Assembly: GCA_963773585.1 (NCBI GenBank)
Contig: CAVZBR010000004.1
Span: 372,001 to 436,000, forward strand
Source: CAVXJN01 sp963773585
GTDB lineage: Bacteria; Pseudomonadota; Gammaproteobacteria; JASBUN01
Direction: 5' to 3'
Length of the DNA stretch: 64,000 bases
Made by a program: the position numbers and the translations under genes. The notes beneath the pieces were generated by a model, which saw nothing but the letters and a program-made list of their open reading frames with translations, searched no databases and was not told the origin of the DNA. Within the stretch, counting starts at the first letter, position 1. Each line of letters begins with the position of its first letter. This document shows positions 37,117 through 45,925 of the stretch, in pieces.

Positions 37117-38235
37117 TCAACCTTTTGCCCGGGCGTTGAGATAGGCCCGTTCCGACACGTCATGCCAGGCGATCGCCTGCTGCCGGAACTTGTGGTACGA
37201 GTCGTACACTTTGCGTCCGATGGGATCCTTGTCTGCGATTTCCGCAACCACTTCATCGGACAGGCGGCGCAGTTCAGCCAGCACTTCGTCCGGAAACTTG
37301 CGCAAATCGACATGGTGTTCCTGGATCAAGGTCTGCAGCGCAGCATTGTTGCGGGCCGTGTATTCCGCCAGCATGTCTTGGTTGGCGATCCGACAGGCGC
37401 TCATGACAATGGTCTGCAAATCATCGGGGAGCGACTCGTACACTTTCTTGTTCACGAAGGCTTCGAGCGTAGTGCCCGGTTCATGCCAGCCCGGGTAGTA
37501 GTAGTATCTCGCTGCCTTGTACAAACCGAATGCGAGATCGTTGTACGGGCCAACCCATTCGGTGGCATCGATGGTACCCGATTGCAAAGCCGTGAAGATT
37601 TCGCCGCCGGGCAGACTTACCGGCGTGCCGCCGGCACGCTTCAGAACTTCGCCGCCGAGGCCGGGAATACGCATTTTCAGTCCCTGCAAATCGGCGACCT
37701 TGTTGATCTCCTTGTTGAACCAACCGCCCATCTGCACGCCGGTGTTTCCCGCGGGCGCAGGCACCAGATCGAAAGGCGCATAAACTTCGCGCCACAATTC
37801 CAATCCGCCGCCGTGGTAAAACCAGCCGTTCATTTCCTGGGCGGTCAGACCAAAGGGAACGGCAGCGAAAAACTGCGCCGCCTCCGATTTGCCTTTCCAG
37901 TAGTAGGCGGCGCCGTGACCCATTTCCGCGGTCCCTTCCGACACGGCGTCGAAGGCTTCGAATGCCGGCACCAGTTCCTTCGCGCCATACACTTTGACTT
38001 CAATACGGCCACCGCTCAATTCGCCGATCAATCGTGCGAGGGTGTTGGCGCCGGTTCCCAGGCCGGGAAAGTCCTTGGGCCAGGTGGTGACCATCTTCCA
38101 TTTGTGCTGCACTATGTCGGTTTTGGCTGCGCCTTTGCCGTTGTCGGCTTCCTGCTGACGCTGGCAACCGCTGAGCATCGCGCCGGCAGCGAGTGTGCCG
38201 GCTCCCAATCCTTTGACGAAATCGCGTCGTTTCAT
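37117..38235 (-). CDS. TRAP transporter substrate-binding protein (TakP-like, 2-oxo acid group)
   Basis: 372 residues. The N-terminus has both a twin-arginine motif (MKRRDFVKG) and a lipobox-like LSGC at about 22-25. The mature part has WPKDFPGLGTGANTLARLIGELSGG, MRIPGLGGEVLKRAGG and ATEWVGPYNDLAFGLYKAA followed by YYYYPGWHEPG, a pattern of the TakP group that binds pyruvate and other 2-oxo or hydroxy acids. It is convergent to the permease genes (150-base gap) and so needs its own promoter. The ligand is inferred from the group only. Confidence 0.88.
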   Translation of the reverse strand: MKRRDFVKGLGAGTLAAGAMLSGCQRQQEADNGKGAAKTDIVQHKWKMVTTWPKDFPGLGTGANTLARLIGELSGGRIEVKVYGAKELVPAFEAFDAVSEGTAEMGHGAAYYWKGKSEAAQFFAAVPFGLTAQEMNGWFYHGGGLELWREVYAPFDLVPAPAGNTGVQMGGWFNKEINKVADLQGLKMRIPGLGGEVLKRAGGTPVSLPGGEIFTALQSGTIDATEWVGPYNDLAFGLYKAARYYYYPGWHEPGTTLEAFVNKKVYESLPDDLQTIVMSACRIANQDMLAEYTARNNAALQTLIQEHHVDLRKFPDEVLAELRRLSDEVVAEIADKDPIGRKVYDSYHKFRQQAIAWHDVSERAYLNARAKG

Positions 38236-38345
38236 GTCTCTCCAACCCTGTTGTTGTTATGTAAAACAGCACCGGTTCGACGCCGGCGAAATTGCGCCGA
38301 AGACTTTAGCAAGCGTGCCACGAAGCGTCGGTTCGCAGCAGTCGA

Positions 38346-40514
38346 TCATACGGTTTCCAGCTTGGCATAGGCGAGCACCAACCACTTGCTGCCATTGTCC
38401 TCGAAGTTCACCTGCACCCTTGCGGTGGCGCCGTGGCCCTCGTAGTTGAGCACCACACCTTCCCCGAACTTGGCGTGGCGCACGCGCTGTCCAAGCTGTA
38501 ACTCCGGCGTCAACTCAGCGGTCGTCGCGCGCGGCGATGCACCGTACATCGGCCGGGCGATGCTGGCGCGCGGCCTGACTTCCTCCATCAGTTCGGAGGG
38601 AATCTCGCGGATGAAGCGCGACGGCACCGAATAGCTTTCGGTGCCGTGCAGACGACGCGACTCCGCATAGCTCAAATAGAGCTTTTGGCGGGCTCGGGTC
38701 ATGCCGACGTAGCAGAGGCGACGCTCTTCTTCCAGCCGCCCGGGCTCCTCCACGGATCGCTGGTGGGGAAACAATCCTTCTTCCAAGCCGCACAAAAACA
38801 CCACCGGAAACTCCAGACCCTTGGCCGAGTGCAGCGTCATCAATTGCACGCAGTCTTCCCAGGCATCGGCCTGGCCTTCACCGGCCTCCAGTGCCGCATG
38901 GGCGAGGAATGCGGCCAGCGGTCGCATCGGCACCTCAGTGTCGGGCTCGTACTCGAACGCCCGCGCAGCGTTGACCAGTTCCTCCAGGTTCTCCACCCGC
39001 GCCTGGCCTTTCTCACCTTTTTCGCGGCCGTGATATTCGACCAAACCGCTGGCGTCGATAGCCCCCTGCACCTGCTCGAATAGCTCCAGCGCGCGCACTT
39101 GCGTTTCAAGTTCGGTCACCAGGCGTTGGAACGCCGCCAAGGCGTTGGTTGCGCGTGCGGGCAATTGCTTTTCATCCACCACCGCACCCAACGCCTGCCA
39201 CAGCGACAGGTTGCGTTCGCGGGCGGTAGTGCGCAACTGCGCCAGACTGCGGTCGCCGATGCCGCGGCTGGGAACATTGATCACGCGCTCGAACGCAGCA
39301 TCGTCGGCACGGTTTTCCAGTAACCGTAAATAGGCAAGCGCATCCTTGATTTCTGCACGCTCGAAAAACCGCAGGCCGCCATAAACCCGATATGGGATGC
39401 CCTGGCTCATGAGCAATTCTTCGAAAGTTCGCGACTGGGCATTGGAGCGGTACAACACCGCCACTTCCGCACGTTGGTTACCGTGCTCGATCCAGTCGCG
39501 GATACGGTCAATGACGAATCGTGCCTCGTCCTGTTCATTGAACGCTGCATACAGCGTGAGCGGTTCGCCTGCATCGTCGGCGGTCCACAGGTCCTTGCCG
39601 AGCCGGTCCTGGTTGTGGGCAATGAGACCGTTGGCCGCTTTGAGAATGGTGCCGGTGGAACGGTAGTTCTGTTCCAGGCGGATCAGCAGCGTGCCGGGAA
39701 AGTCGCGCTGGAATTGATGCAGGTTTTCCACTCGCGCGCCGCGCCAACCATAGATCGATTGATCGTCGTCGCCGACCACGAATAAATTGCCTCGATCGCC
39801 CGCCAGCAGTCGTACCCACGCGTATTGGATGGCGTTGGTGTCCTGGAATTCGTCCACCAGCACGTGCCGGAATCGTTCCCGGTAATGGGCCAGCACGTGG
39901 GCCTGGTCGCGGCACAACTCGTGGGCACGCAGTAACAGTTCCGCGAAATCCACCAGTCCGGCACGCCGGCAAGCGTCCTCATACGCGCCATAAATACGGA
40001 TCATCTGCTCTTGAAATGGATCGCCGTTGCCTTGCAGATGATCGGGGCGGGCGCCTTCGTCCTTGTTGGCGTTGATAAACCACTGCACCTGGCGCGGCGG
40101 CCAGCGGGACTCATCCAGCTCCAATGCGCGCAACACCCGTCGGATCAGCCGGTATTGGTCGTCGGAATCCAAAATCTGGAAGCTCTGGGGCAAGCCCGCA
40201 TCCTGCCAGTGGGCCCGCAACAGACGATGGGCGAGCCCGTGGAAGGTACCCACCCACATTCCCCCGACCGGAGCGCCGAGAATGCGCTCGATGCGCCGGC
40301 GCATTTCCGCGGCGGCTTTGTTGGTGAAGGTCACGGCCATGATGCCCCACGGGGAAACGCCTTCGACCGCCAACAGCCAGGCGATGCGGTGCACCAACAC
40401 CCGGGTTTTGCCGCTGCCGGCGCCGGCAAGCACCAAGGTCGAGCCGCTCGCCGGCGCCGTGACGGCCTCGCGCTGCGGTTCGTTGAGGGGGTCGAGAATT
40501 CGGCTGACGTCCAT
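38346..40514 (-). CDS. uvrD: DNA helicase II UvrD
   Basis: 722 residues, matching E. coli UvrD in length. It begins MDVSRILDPLNEPQREAV. Motifs: LAGAGSGKT, FTNKAAAEMRRRI, DEFQDTNAIQYAWVRLL, GDDDQSIYGWRGA, RLEQNYRSTGTIL, TLHSAKGLEFPVVFLCG and RLCYVGMTRARQKLYL. The C-terminal tail (LGQRVRHAKFGEGVVLNYEG) is the UvrD tudor-like domain that contacts RNA polymerase. It acts in excision and mismatch repair. Confidence 0.95.
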   Translation of the reverse strand: MDVSRILDPLNEPQREAVTAPASGSTLVLAGAGSGKTRVLVHRIAWLLAVEGVSPWGIMAVTFTNKAAAEMRRRIERILGAPVGGMWVGTFHGLAHRLLRAHWQDAGLPQSFQILDSDDQYRLIRRVLRALELDESRWPPRQVQWFINANKDEGARPDHLQGNGDPFQEQMIRIYGAYEDACRRAGLVDFAELLLRAHELCRDQAHVLAHYRERFRHVLVDEFQDTNAIQYAWVRLLAGDRGNLFVVGDDDQSIYGWRGARVENLHQFQRDFPGTLLIRLEQNYRSTGTILKAANGLIAHNQDRLGKDLWTADDAGEPLTLYAAFNEQDEARFVIDRIRDWIEHGNQRAEVAVLYRSNAQSRTFEELLMSQGIPYRVYGGLRFFERAEIKDALAYLRLLENRADDAAFERVINVPSRGIGDRSLAQLRTTARERNLSLWQALGAVVDEKQLPARATNALAAFQRLVTELETQVRALELFEQVQGAIDASGLVEYHGREKGEKGQARVENLEELVNAARAFEYEPDTEVPMRPLAAFLAHAALEAGEGQADAWEDCVQLMTLHSAKGLEFPVVFLCGLEEGLFPHQRSVEEPGRLEEERRLCYVGMTRARQKLYLSYAESRRLHGTESYSVPSRFIREIPSELMEEVRPRASIARPMYGASPRATTAELTPELQLGQRVRHAKFGEGVVLNYEGHGATARVQVNFEDNGSKWLVLAYAKLETV

Positions 40515-40645
40515 CCGCGAAATGGTACCAAAGGGGTGCCTGGGGTGCCCGGGCCGGTTGAAAGTGTCACACCGGTTTACAACTTGATCATGCCGCGGCT
40601 TGTTCTCTCTCAGAAAAGTCTCAGAAAAATAATGACATGCGGAGA

Positions 40646-40663
40646 TTGGCCGGTTTTATGCTT
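40646..40663 (+). promoter_or_regulatory. Sigma-54 (-24/-12) promoter of the PEP-CTERM genes
   Basis: TTGGCCGG followed by TTTTATGCTT places GG (40648-40649) and GC (40660-40661) exactly 12 bases apart as sigma-54 requires. The start would be near 40673, 56 bases before the first ATG. A tandem TCTCAGAAAA motif (about 40608-40630) lies just upstream. PEP-CTERM genes in several proteobacteria are known to be driven by sigma-54 with PrsK/PrsR. Confidence 0.65.
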
Positions 40664-40728
40664 ATAAACGCTACGTGATTTGAAGCCGACATTTCGGTTT
40701 CGTCCGCGACTCGAACCAGGAGGTCAGC

Positions 40729-40878
40729 ATGCGCATTGTCATCTCAATTGCTCTTGCGGTTTTGTCCGCGCCCGCATTGGCCGGTTTCGCACCGCCGTCC
40801 GTGCCGGAACCCAGCGTCTGGGGTCTGCTCGGCATCGCCGCCGTGGTCGGCCTGATCGCCGCGCGCAAGCGCAAGTAG
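40729..40878 (+). CDS. PEP-CTERM microprotein 1 (49 residues)
   Basis: ATG preceded by AGGAGG. The 49 residues are a signal peptide (1-18, ending APALA), six residues GFAPPS, then the PEP-CTERM sorting signal: VPEPSVW (25-31), hydrophobic stretch GLLGIAAVVGLIA (32-44) and basic tail RKRK. In known systems exosortase cuts near the PEP motif and the protein is exported with extracellular polysaccharide. Here almost nothing would remain after both cuts. No exosortase gene is in the window. It is paired with the next gene and probably transcribed from the sigma-54-type promoter upstream. Confidence 0.85.
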   Translation: MRIVISIALAVLSAPALAGFAPPSVPEPSVWGLLGIAAVVGLIAARKRK

Positions 40879-40908
40879 AGCCACGGTAAACAGATAGGAG
40901 CACTAACC

Positions 40909-41058
40909 ATGCGTGTTGCAATTCTGATCGCGTTGACTGCCGTTTCCGGCAGCGCCCTGGCCGGTATCCCGACTCCGTCGGTGCCCGAGCCCAGCGTCTG
41001 GGGCCTGCTCGGCATCGCCGCCGTGGTCGGCCTGATCGCCACCCGCAAACGCAAGTAG
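40909..41058 (+). CDS. PEP-CTERM microprotein 2 (49 residues)
   Basis: A second 49-residue protein starting 30 bases after the first stop, with GGAG about 8 bases before the ATG. Signal peptide 1-18 (ending GSALA), spacer GIPTPS, then the identical VPEPSVW and GLLGIAAVVGLIA block and a TRKRK tail. The sorting signal is the same as in copy 1 apart from the residue before RKRK (Ala in copy 1, Thr here), and the coding bases there differ at only a handful of mostly synonymous sites, while the signal peptide and spacer have diverged. No terminator separates the two, so they form one transcription unit. Confidence 0.85.
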   Translation: MRVAILIALTAVSGSALAGIPTPSVPEPSVWGLLGIAAVVGLIATRKRK

Positions 41059-41152
41059 CAGGACATCAGCCGGCCCGGCGAAGCGGGCGCCGACCCGAAG
41101 CGCACGCGCGGACCGAGTCCGCGAGCGCCGGCGTGGTTTGCCCGTATCCGCT

Positions 41153-42829
41153 TCAAAGGTCGCGCCGTAGCAGGCGCTGCCGAATACCTTCGGCAGTGCG
41201 GATCGCCAGCGCCTCGATGGTCAGGGACGGCGACTCGCCCCCGCCGGAGCTGGGAAACACACTGGCGTCGCTGATATACAGATTCCGCCAGCGATGCGAA
41301 CGGCCCTCCGCATTGACCACCGAGGTTTCGGCGTCAGTTCCCATGCGGCAGGTGCCGAACACATGGGTGGAGAGAAAGAAGTCGGTTGAGCCGTATTCCT
41401 CGAACAGCCGGTCGATACCGCAGGCCCGCAGCATCTGCCGGCATTTGCCGGCGATGAACCGCAGCCGGGTCAGTGCCGCCTCGTCCAGATGACTGTGAAT
41501 GCGCGCCAGGGGCGCGCCGGACTCGTCCTGTCTCGACGGATCCAAATCCACGTAGGTGCCTGAATGCGGCAGGCACTCGCTGATGCCGGCCACCGCCAGC
41601 ACGCGCCCGAACTGCTCACGCATGGCCTGCTTGTGCGCCGCGCCCCAGCCGGGCACCACGCGGGTGGCGTAGGCGATGGGCCCGATCAGGTCCGCCTCGG
41701 CCGTGCCGATGCTGAAGCGGCAGCCGCCGATCACACCGTCGATGGCATCCGGTGCATTGAAGTCCCAGCACACAATGTCGCTGGGCAGCCCACGGTAGCT
41801 CGCCAGCGGTTCGGGATGCAGCCCGGCGCTGCTCCAGAACAGTGTCTCCAGGAAGTTGCGGCCCACCTGTCCGCTTTCATTGGCGAGCCCGGCAGGCTCC
41901 TGGCTGTTGGCCGAAAGCAGCAGCAGCCGCGGTGTCTCCACCGCGCCGCAGGCCAACACCACCGCGCGCGCCTCCAGCCGCTGCAAGTTGCCCTCGGCGT
42001 CGCGATATTCAACGCCCCGAATCCGGTCGCCGGGGCCGGCGAGCACCCGCAAGACCGTGCAACCGGTATCGACGCGGCAGCGGCCGGTGGCCTCTGCCTT
42101 GCGCACGAAGGTGACGTCGGCGCTGCCTTTATCGGTACGCGGGCAACCGCGATTGCAGTTAGCGCAATAGTTACAGCCCGGGCGTCCGTCATAGGGCTGC
42201 GACAACACCGCCAATGGATTCGCCTCCCAATTCAGATTCAAGTCACGGGTGGCGGTCATCAGCTTGCGACTGACGTGGCCCGCCGCATGGGGCGGCAGGG
42301 GATAGGGAGCACTGCGCCAGCGCACCGGGTTGTGGCGTGGTCCGGACACCCCCACCAAACGCTCGGCGCGCACATAGAAGGGTTCCAGGGTGGCGTAGTC
42401 GATGGGCCAGTCCGCGCCCTCGCCGTAGCGGCTTGCCAAGTGGAATGCCTGCGGATGCAGGCGATGCGCTTCGCCGGTGAAGTGCAGGCTTGCACCGCCG
42501 ACACCACGCACGTGCGCATAGACGCCGGCACGGCGGTGGGTGCCCGGGTTCATGTGGCCCGAGATATGATTCCAGGAACGCAGTCCGTCGAACTCCGCGC
42601 CCAGCGCTTGCAGCGCACCATAGCTGTGTCGTCCCTGGGATCCCGGACGGCGCGGAAAGCGGGTGCGCTCCCAATCGGGACGGTCCAGCCCGTAATCGGT
42701 GAACGGGTCGAAACGCGGGCCGGCCTCCAGGACGCGAACCCGCACACCGGCATTTGCAAGGGTCCAGGCCGCTGCGGCGCCGCCCGGGCCGGAGCCCACG
42801 ATCAGGACGTCGGGATCGGCATCGCTCAC
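41153..42829 (-). CDS. GMC-family FAD oxidoreductase
   Basis: 558 residues from the GTG at 42829, which overlaps the stop of the upstream gene; the FAD-binding VLIVGSGPGGAAAAWTLANAG follows at once. Later motifs: GVYAHVRGVGGASLHFTGEAHR, CNYCANCNRGCPRTDKGSADV (a cysteine-rich insert that may bind a metal cluster or form disulfides), AVVLACGAVETPRLLLLS, THVFGTCRMGTD and the C-terminal YISDASVFPSSGGGESPSLTIEALAIRTAE. It oxidises an alcohol or sugar; the substrate is unknown. With the neighbouring subunit it resembles gluconate or sorbitol type membrane dehydrogenases. Confidence 0.88.
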   Translation of the reverse strand: MSDADPDVLIVGSGPGGAAAAWTLANAGVRVRVLEAGPRFDPFTDYGLDRPDWERTRFPRRPGSQGRHSYGALQALGAEFDGLRSWNHISGHMNPGTHRRAGVYAHVRGVGGASLHFTGEAHRLHPQAFHLASRYGEGADWPIDYATLEPFYVRAERLVGVSGPRHNPVRWRSAPYPLPPHAAGHVSRKLMTATRDLNLNWEANPLAVLSQPYDGRPGCNYCANCNRGCPRTDKGSADVTFVRKAEATGRCRVDTGCTVLRVLAGPGDRIRGVEYRDAEGNLQRLEARAVVLACGAVETPRLLLLSANSQEPAGLANESGQVGRNFLETLFWSSAGLHPEPLASYRGLPSDIVCWDFNAPDAIDGVIGGCRFSIGTAEADLIGPIAYATRVVPGWGAAHKQAMREQFGRVLAVAGISECLPHSGTYVDLDPSRQDESGAPLARIHSHLDEAALTRLRFIAGKCRQMLRACGIDRLFEEYGSTDFFLSTHVFGTCRMGTDAETSVVNAEGRSHRWRNLYISDASVFPSSGGGESPSLTIEALAIRTAEGIRQRLLRRDL

Positions 42830-43350
42830 GTGCAGCGCCTGGGCGCTTCGCCGTATTCGGGAAACCCCCGCGGCTGCGGTGGGCCCGCGTAGCAAAGCGC
42901 CGCCCAGGCCTCGGCCCGCGCGTAGTAGCGGCGCATGGTTTCACCGCGCAGCCGCTCGAACAAGCGGCGCTGGGGGCTACCGGCCTCGGCGCGCTCGGCC
43001 GCCCCTACCAGCTCGACGCGAGCGGCCACGGGCAGGCGGGCGAAGACTTGGCCTTGCCGGGCCGCGCTGCGCTCCATGGGCACCGCGCCCCGCGCCAGAA
43101 GCAGGCGCAGCGCCGGCCGGGTGCGACTCGCGGCCAACAGTTCGCGGTCGATACCCAAATCCAGGGCGCCGGGGCCCGAGCCGTCTGCCGGCACCAACAC
43201 ATCGACATAGGCGCGCAGAAATGCCGCCTGCCGGGCGTTCCACTGCGGCACCGAGCGTCCGCGCAGCCACCACCAGCCCAGCGTGCCGCTGCCCATCGCG
43301 GCGGCCAGCACAGCCCCCAGCTTGAGTACGTTTCTTCGGCTCAGGCGCAT
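42826..43350 (-). CDS. Gluconate 2-dehydrogenase subunit 3-like Tat protein
   Basis: 174 residues from the ATG at 43350. A twin-arginine signal (RLSRRNVLKLGAVLAAAMGSG) exports it, probably together with the GMC subunit, whose start overlaps its stop. The body has FLRAYVDVLVPADGSGPGALDLGID, typical of the small subunit 3 family, and is helical and arginine-rich. It usually acts as an export or assembly partner of the flavoprotein. No cytochrome subunit is encoded next to it. Confidence 0.8.
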   Translation of the reverse strand: MRLSRRNVLKLGAVLAAAMGSGTLGWWWLRGRSVPQWNARQAAFLRAYVDVLVPADGSGPGALDLGIDRELLAASRTRPALRLLLARGAVPMERSAARQGQVFARLPVAARVELVGAAERAEAGSPQRRLFERLRGETMRRYYARAEAWAALCYAGPPQPRGFPEYGEAPRRCT

Positions 43351-43421
43351 CACTGGCGACTATAAGGCAGCGCGCACCCGCTTGGCCAGTTGCCGGCGTG
43401 GTGCGTGCTACCCTGATGCCC

Positions 43422-43619
43422 ATGACCAATGCAAACGAACAGCTTGCCGCGGCGGAACAGGTGCGCCGCGCCTGCATCGAGACCGCGCGAGTGGCCTACT
43501 TCGATGCCGCTGCCAGCGGCCTGTGCGGCGAAGGCGCACTGGAAGCGGCGTTGGGAGCGGTGCAGAGCTTGGATCTCGATGCTGTGCTGCGCAAAGCGCA
43601 GCCGCTGCCACCGTCCTGA
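43422..43619 (+). CDS. Small conserved helical protein
   Basis: 65 residues from the ATG at 43422 (ATGs at 43398 and 43416 are also in frame). Sequence pattern EQLAAAEQVRRACIETARVAYFDAAASGLCGEGALEAALGAVQSLDLDAVL is helical with two cysteines. Similar very small proteins occur in pseudomonads, but the function is unknown. It is divergent from the Tat gene and 65 bases before the MOSC gene. Confidence 0.6.
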   Translation: MTNANEQLAAAEQVRRACIETARVAYFDAAASGLCGEGALEAALGAVQSLDLDAVLRKAQPLPPS

Positions 43620-43684
43620 TGCGCCGCGCGTAAGCCCGCCGGTATACTGGACCCATGCTTCGCAACGGTTCGAGGTGCGCGCCC

Positions 43685-44356
43685 GTGCAGACCGCCGCTT
43701 TGCTGTCCATTCAAGTGGGAGAACCCCGCGTCTACGACCAGCCGCCGCGTTTCGCCAAGCGGCCGGCGCCCTGGAGCAGCGCATTCGTGAAACACGCAGT
43801 GGACGGCCCGGTCACGTTGGAACCCGGGAACCTCGCGGACGACCGTCAGGCAGACCTCAAGGCCCATGGCGGCCGCGACAAGGCGGTCAATGTCTACCCT
43901 TCCGAACACTACGTGCAGTGGATAGCCGAAGGGGTGTTGCCGGAGTTCGTAGCGGGCGGATTCGGCGAGAATTTCACCGTACGCGGTTTGCTTGAATCCG
44001 AACTCTGCATCGGCGATCGATTCCGCGTTGGCTCCGCCACCGTCGAAGTGTCACAACCACGTCAGCCGTGCTGGAAGCTCGCCCATTTTCTGCAACGGGC
44101 CGACATGGTCAAACGAGTTATCGCGTCGGGACGCACCGGCTGGTATTTTCGCGTCCTCGACTCGGGCCTGGTGCGCGCCGGCGACCCGATGGAACTGCTC
44201 GAGCGGCCGTTTCCGCGCTGGACGCTGGCGGAAGCCAATCGTCTCATGCATTTCGAACCGAATGACACGGCGGTCGTCGCAGAGTTGGCAAACTGTCCTG
44301 CCTTGTCCCACAGTTGGGTCGACAGCTTCAACCGCCGCCTCGCCGCCTCCCGCTGA
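43685..44356 (+). CDS. MOSC-domain protein (YiiM type)
   Basis: About 223 residues from the GTG at 43685, which has GAGG upstream; an ATG at 43655 would add 10 residues but sits at the start of the likely transcript (TATACT just before). The MOSC pattern is present: HGGRDKAVNVYPSEHYVQW, GGFGENFTVRGL, CIGDRFRVGSATVEVSQPRQPCWKLAH with the conserved cysteine, and RTGWYFRVLDSG. YiiM-type proteins reduce N-hydroxylated bases with molybdenum cofactor. Confidence 0.85.
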   Translation: MQTAALLSIQVGEPRVYDQPPRFAKRPAPWSSAFVKHAVDGPVTLEPGNLADDRQADLKAHGGRDKAVNVYPSEHYVQWIAEGVLPEFVAGGFGENFTVRGLLESELCIGDRFRVGSATVEVSQPRQPCWKLAHFLQRADMVKRVIASGRTGWYFRVLDSGLVRAGDPMELLERPFPRWTLAEANRLMHFEPNDTAVVAELANCPALSHSWVDSFNRRLAASR

Positions 44357-44407
44357 TCGCACCAGGATCGCGCTGCGCCGGTGCGGCCCAGCCGGTCAGA
44401 GGCCCGC

Positions 44408-44731
44408 GTGTTCAACTACCGAGATTTGCCCGAAGTGGAGTGGGACGGCGCACCGAGCGCCGACCGCCTGACACGCCATATCCGAAACCGTGAGGCGGTG
44501 GTGTTGTCCCTCGCCGAAACCTCCCAGCTACACGTCGATCCGCGGGCCTGCGCCTGTTCGATTGATCCGGAAGGCGGTGCGTTTTTCGACTGCGATGCCG
44601 GTCAAGCCCTGAAGACAATCGCCGATATAAATAATCTGAACGGTTTTCAACCGGTGATCGACGCCGCAGCCGCAGTAGGAGCCAAAGCCGATATCGACAC
44701 CGGCCAACGGCGCATCGTGATCCACCCATAA
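44408..44731 (+). CDS. Hypothetical protein upstream of the EAL gene
   Basis: About 107 residues from the GTG at 44408; a GTG at 44381 is the alternative start. Pattern: NYRDLPEVEWDGAPSADRLTRHIRNREAVVLSLAETSQLHVDPRACACSIDP and DIDTGQRRIVIHP. There is no signal peptide or membrane segment. It lies 24 bases before the EAL gene, suggesting co-transcription. I do not recognise the family. Confidence 0.5.
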   Translation: MFNYRDLPEVEWDGAPSADRLTRHIRNREAVVLSLAETSQLHVDPRACACSIDPEGGAFFDCDAGQALKTIADINNLNGFQPVIDAAAAVGAKADIDTGQRRIVIHP

Positions 44732-44755
44732 AGCCACAAACATTCGGGTAAAACA

Positions 44756-45824
44756 ATGTCCTGCACGGGCTGCGAAGTGATCCGCACGGCTGCCACCGAG
44801 TGCGCGATGCTCTATCTCATGGCGCCCCTGGCACATACTGTGTCCAAGGTGCGCGCTGCCCTCAAAGGGCGCTTCCCGGTGGAAACCGATGTCATTGACA
44901 ACGTGCTGCGTGTTTCGCTGCCTCATAATTCGCCGCAACCGGTTCTGCGCCTGATTGCCGGCACCCTCAGCAATCCCGAGTTGCGCGATTGCCGCGCCGT
45001 GCTGTTGCGGGAAGGCGAAACTTTCGGACTGCAGCATATCGGCGCGATCCAGACTTTGCACAAACGGGTAGCGCAGAATGAATCCGGCTGGCTGCACGAT
45101 CTGCTGCAGCAGGGTGGCATGCACAGCATCTTTCAGCCCATTGTGCACGCCGCCCAGTCCTGAGCGGGTCTTCGCTTATGAATGTCTGCTGCGCGGTCGA
45201 CTCGACGATGGCCGCGAGCTGTCCGCGGGCCAGATTCTCGGCGCTGCCCGCGAAGCCGGCCTGCTGTTCCACGTCGATCGGGAGGCGCGGCTCACCGCCA
45301 TCCGTGACGCCGGCCTGCACGGCATCGCGACGCCGCTGTTCATCAATTTCAACCCGACCGCGATCTACGATCCGCAATTCTGCCTGCGGACCACAGTGGC
45401 GGCGGCGCGAGCCACCGGGATCGCGGCCGAACGTTTCGTGTTTGAAGTGATCGAAAGCGACGCTGTGGACGACCTCGACCACCTGCTGCGGATTCTCAAC
45501 TATTACCGCGACGCCGGCTTCCGCGTGGCCCTGGACGATCTCGGCTCCGGTTATGCGTCGTTGAATCTGCTGGCGCAGCTGCGCCCCGACTTTGTCAAAT
45601 TCGACCGCGAACTGATCCGCGCCATCGACCGCGACCCTTACAAGCAAAAGGTCGTGCGCAAACTGATCGAGCTGGCCCTTGAGCTGGAAATCGGCACGGT
45701 AGCCGAGGGTATCGAGCGGCGGGAAGAGTGGCAGTGGCTGCGGGATGCCGGCATCCAATATGCGCAGGGCTACTGGTTCGCGCGCCCGGCCAGCCCGCCG
45801 CCGGAGCCGGCTGCGATTACTTGA
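44756..45824 (+). pseudogene. EAL-domain cyclic-di-GMP phosphodiesterase, interrupted by a frameshift
   Basis: The first part (44756-45163) gives an N-terminal domain with MSCTGCE and ends FQPIVHAAQS then stop. Moving one base at the CCC run at 45153-45155 continues the EAL domain (ERVFAYECLLRG) to 45824. Catalytic pieces are intact: ECL for EAL, FINFNP, FEVIESD, ALDDLGSGY, VKFDRELI, AEGIE and QGYWFARP. One extra C in the run would explain everything. It is therefore either a recent inactivation, an assembly error or programmed slippage. An intact version would hydrolyse cyclic di-GMP. Confidence 0.85.
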
Positions 45825-45925
45825 TCGGGCGCGGCCTGCGACTGCGGCAGCCGGAACCCGTGCGCGCAGTACCGGTCAGAACCATAATGAAGTTACTGGT
45901 TCACACGCCGACACAAGGAAACAAC

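Noticed and set aside
36922..38370. A 482-codon plus-strand frame over the TRAP binding protein
   Set aside because: It is the mirror of dctP, which has a Tat signal and clear family motifs; the frame has no ribosome site.
40729..41058. Reading the two PEP-CTERM genes as ends of larger broken PEP-CTERM proteins
   Set aside because: Each has its own ribosome site and complete signal peptide, and both have the same 49-residue layout, which fits intact tiny genes better than decay.
41564..42892. A 442-codon plus-strand frame over the GMC oxidoreductase
   Set aside because: It is a GC-driven antisense shadow, composition dominated by Ala, Gly, His and Gln.
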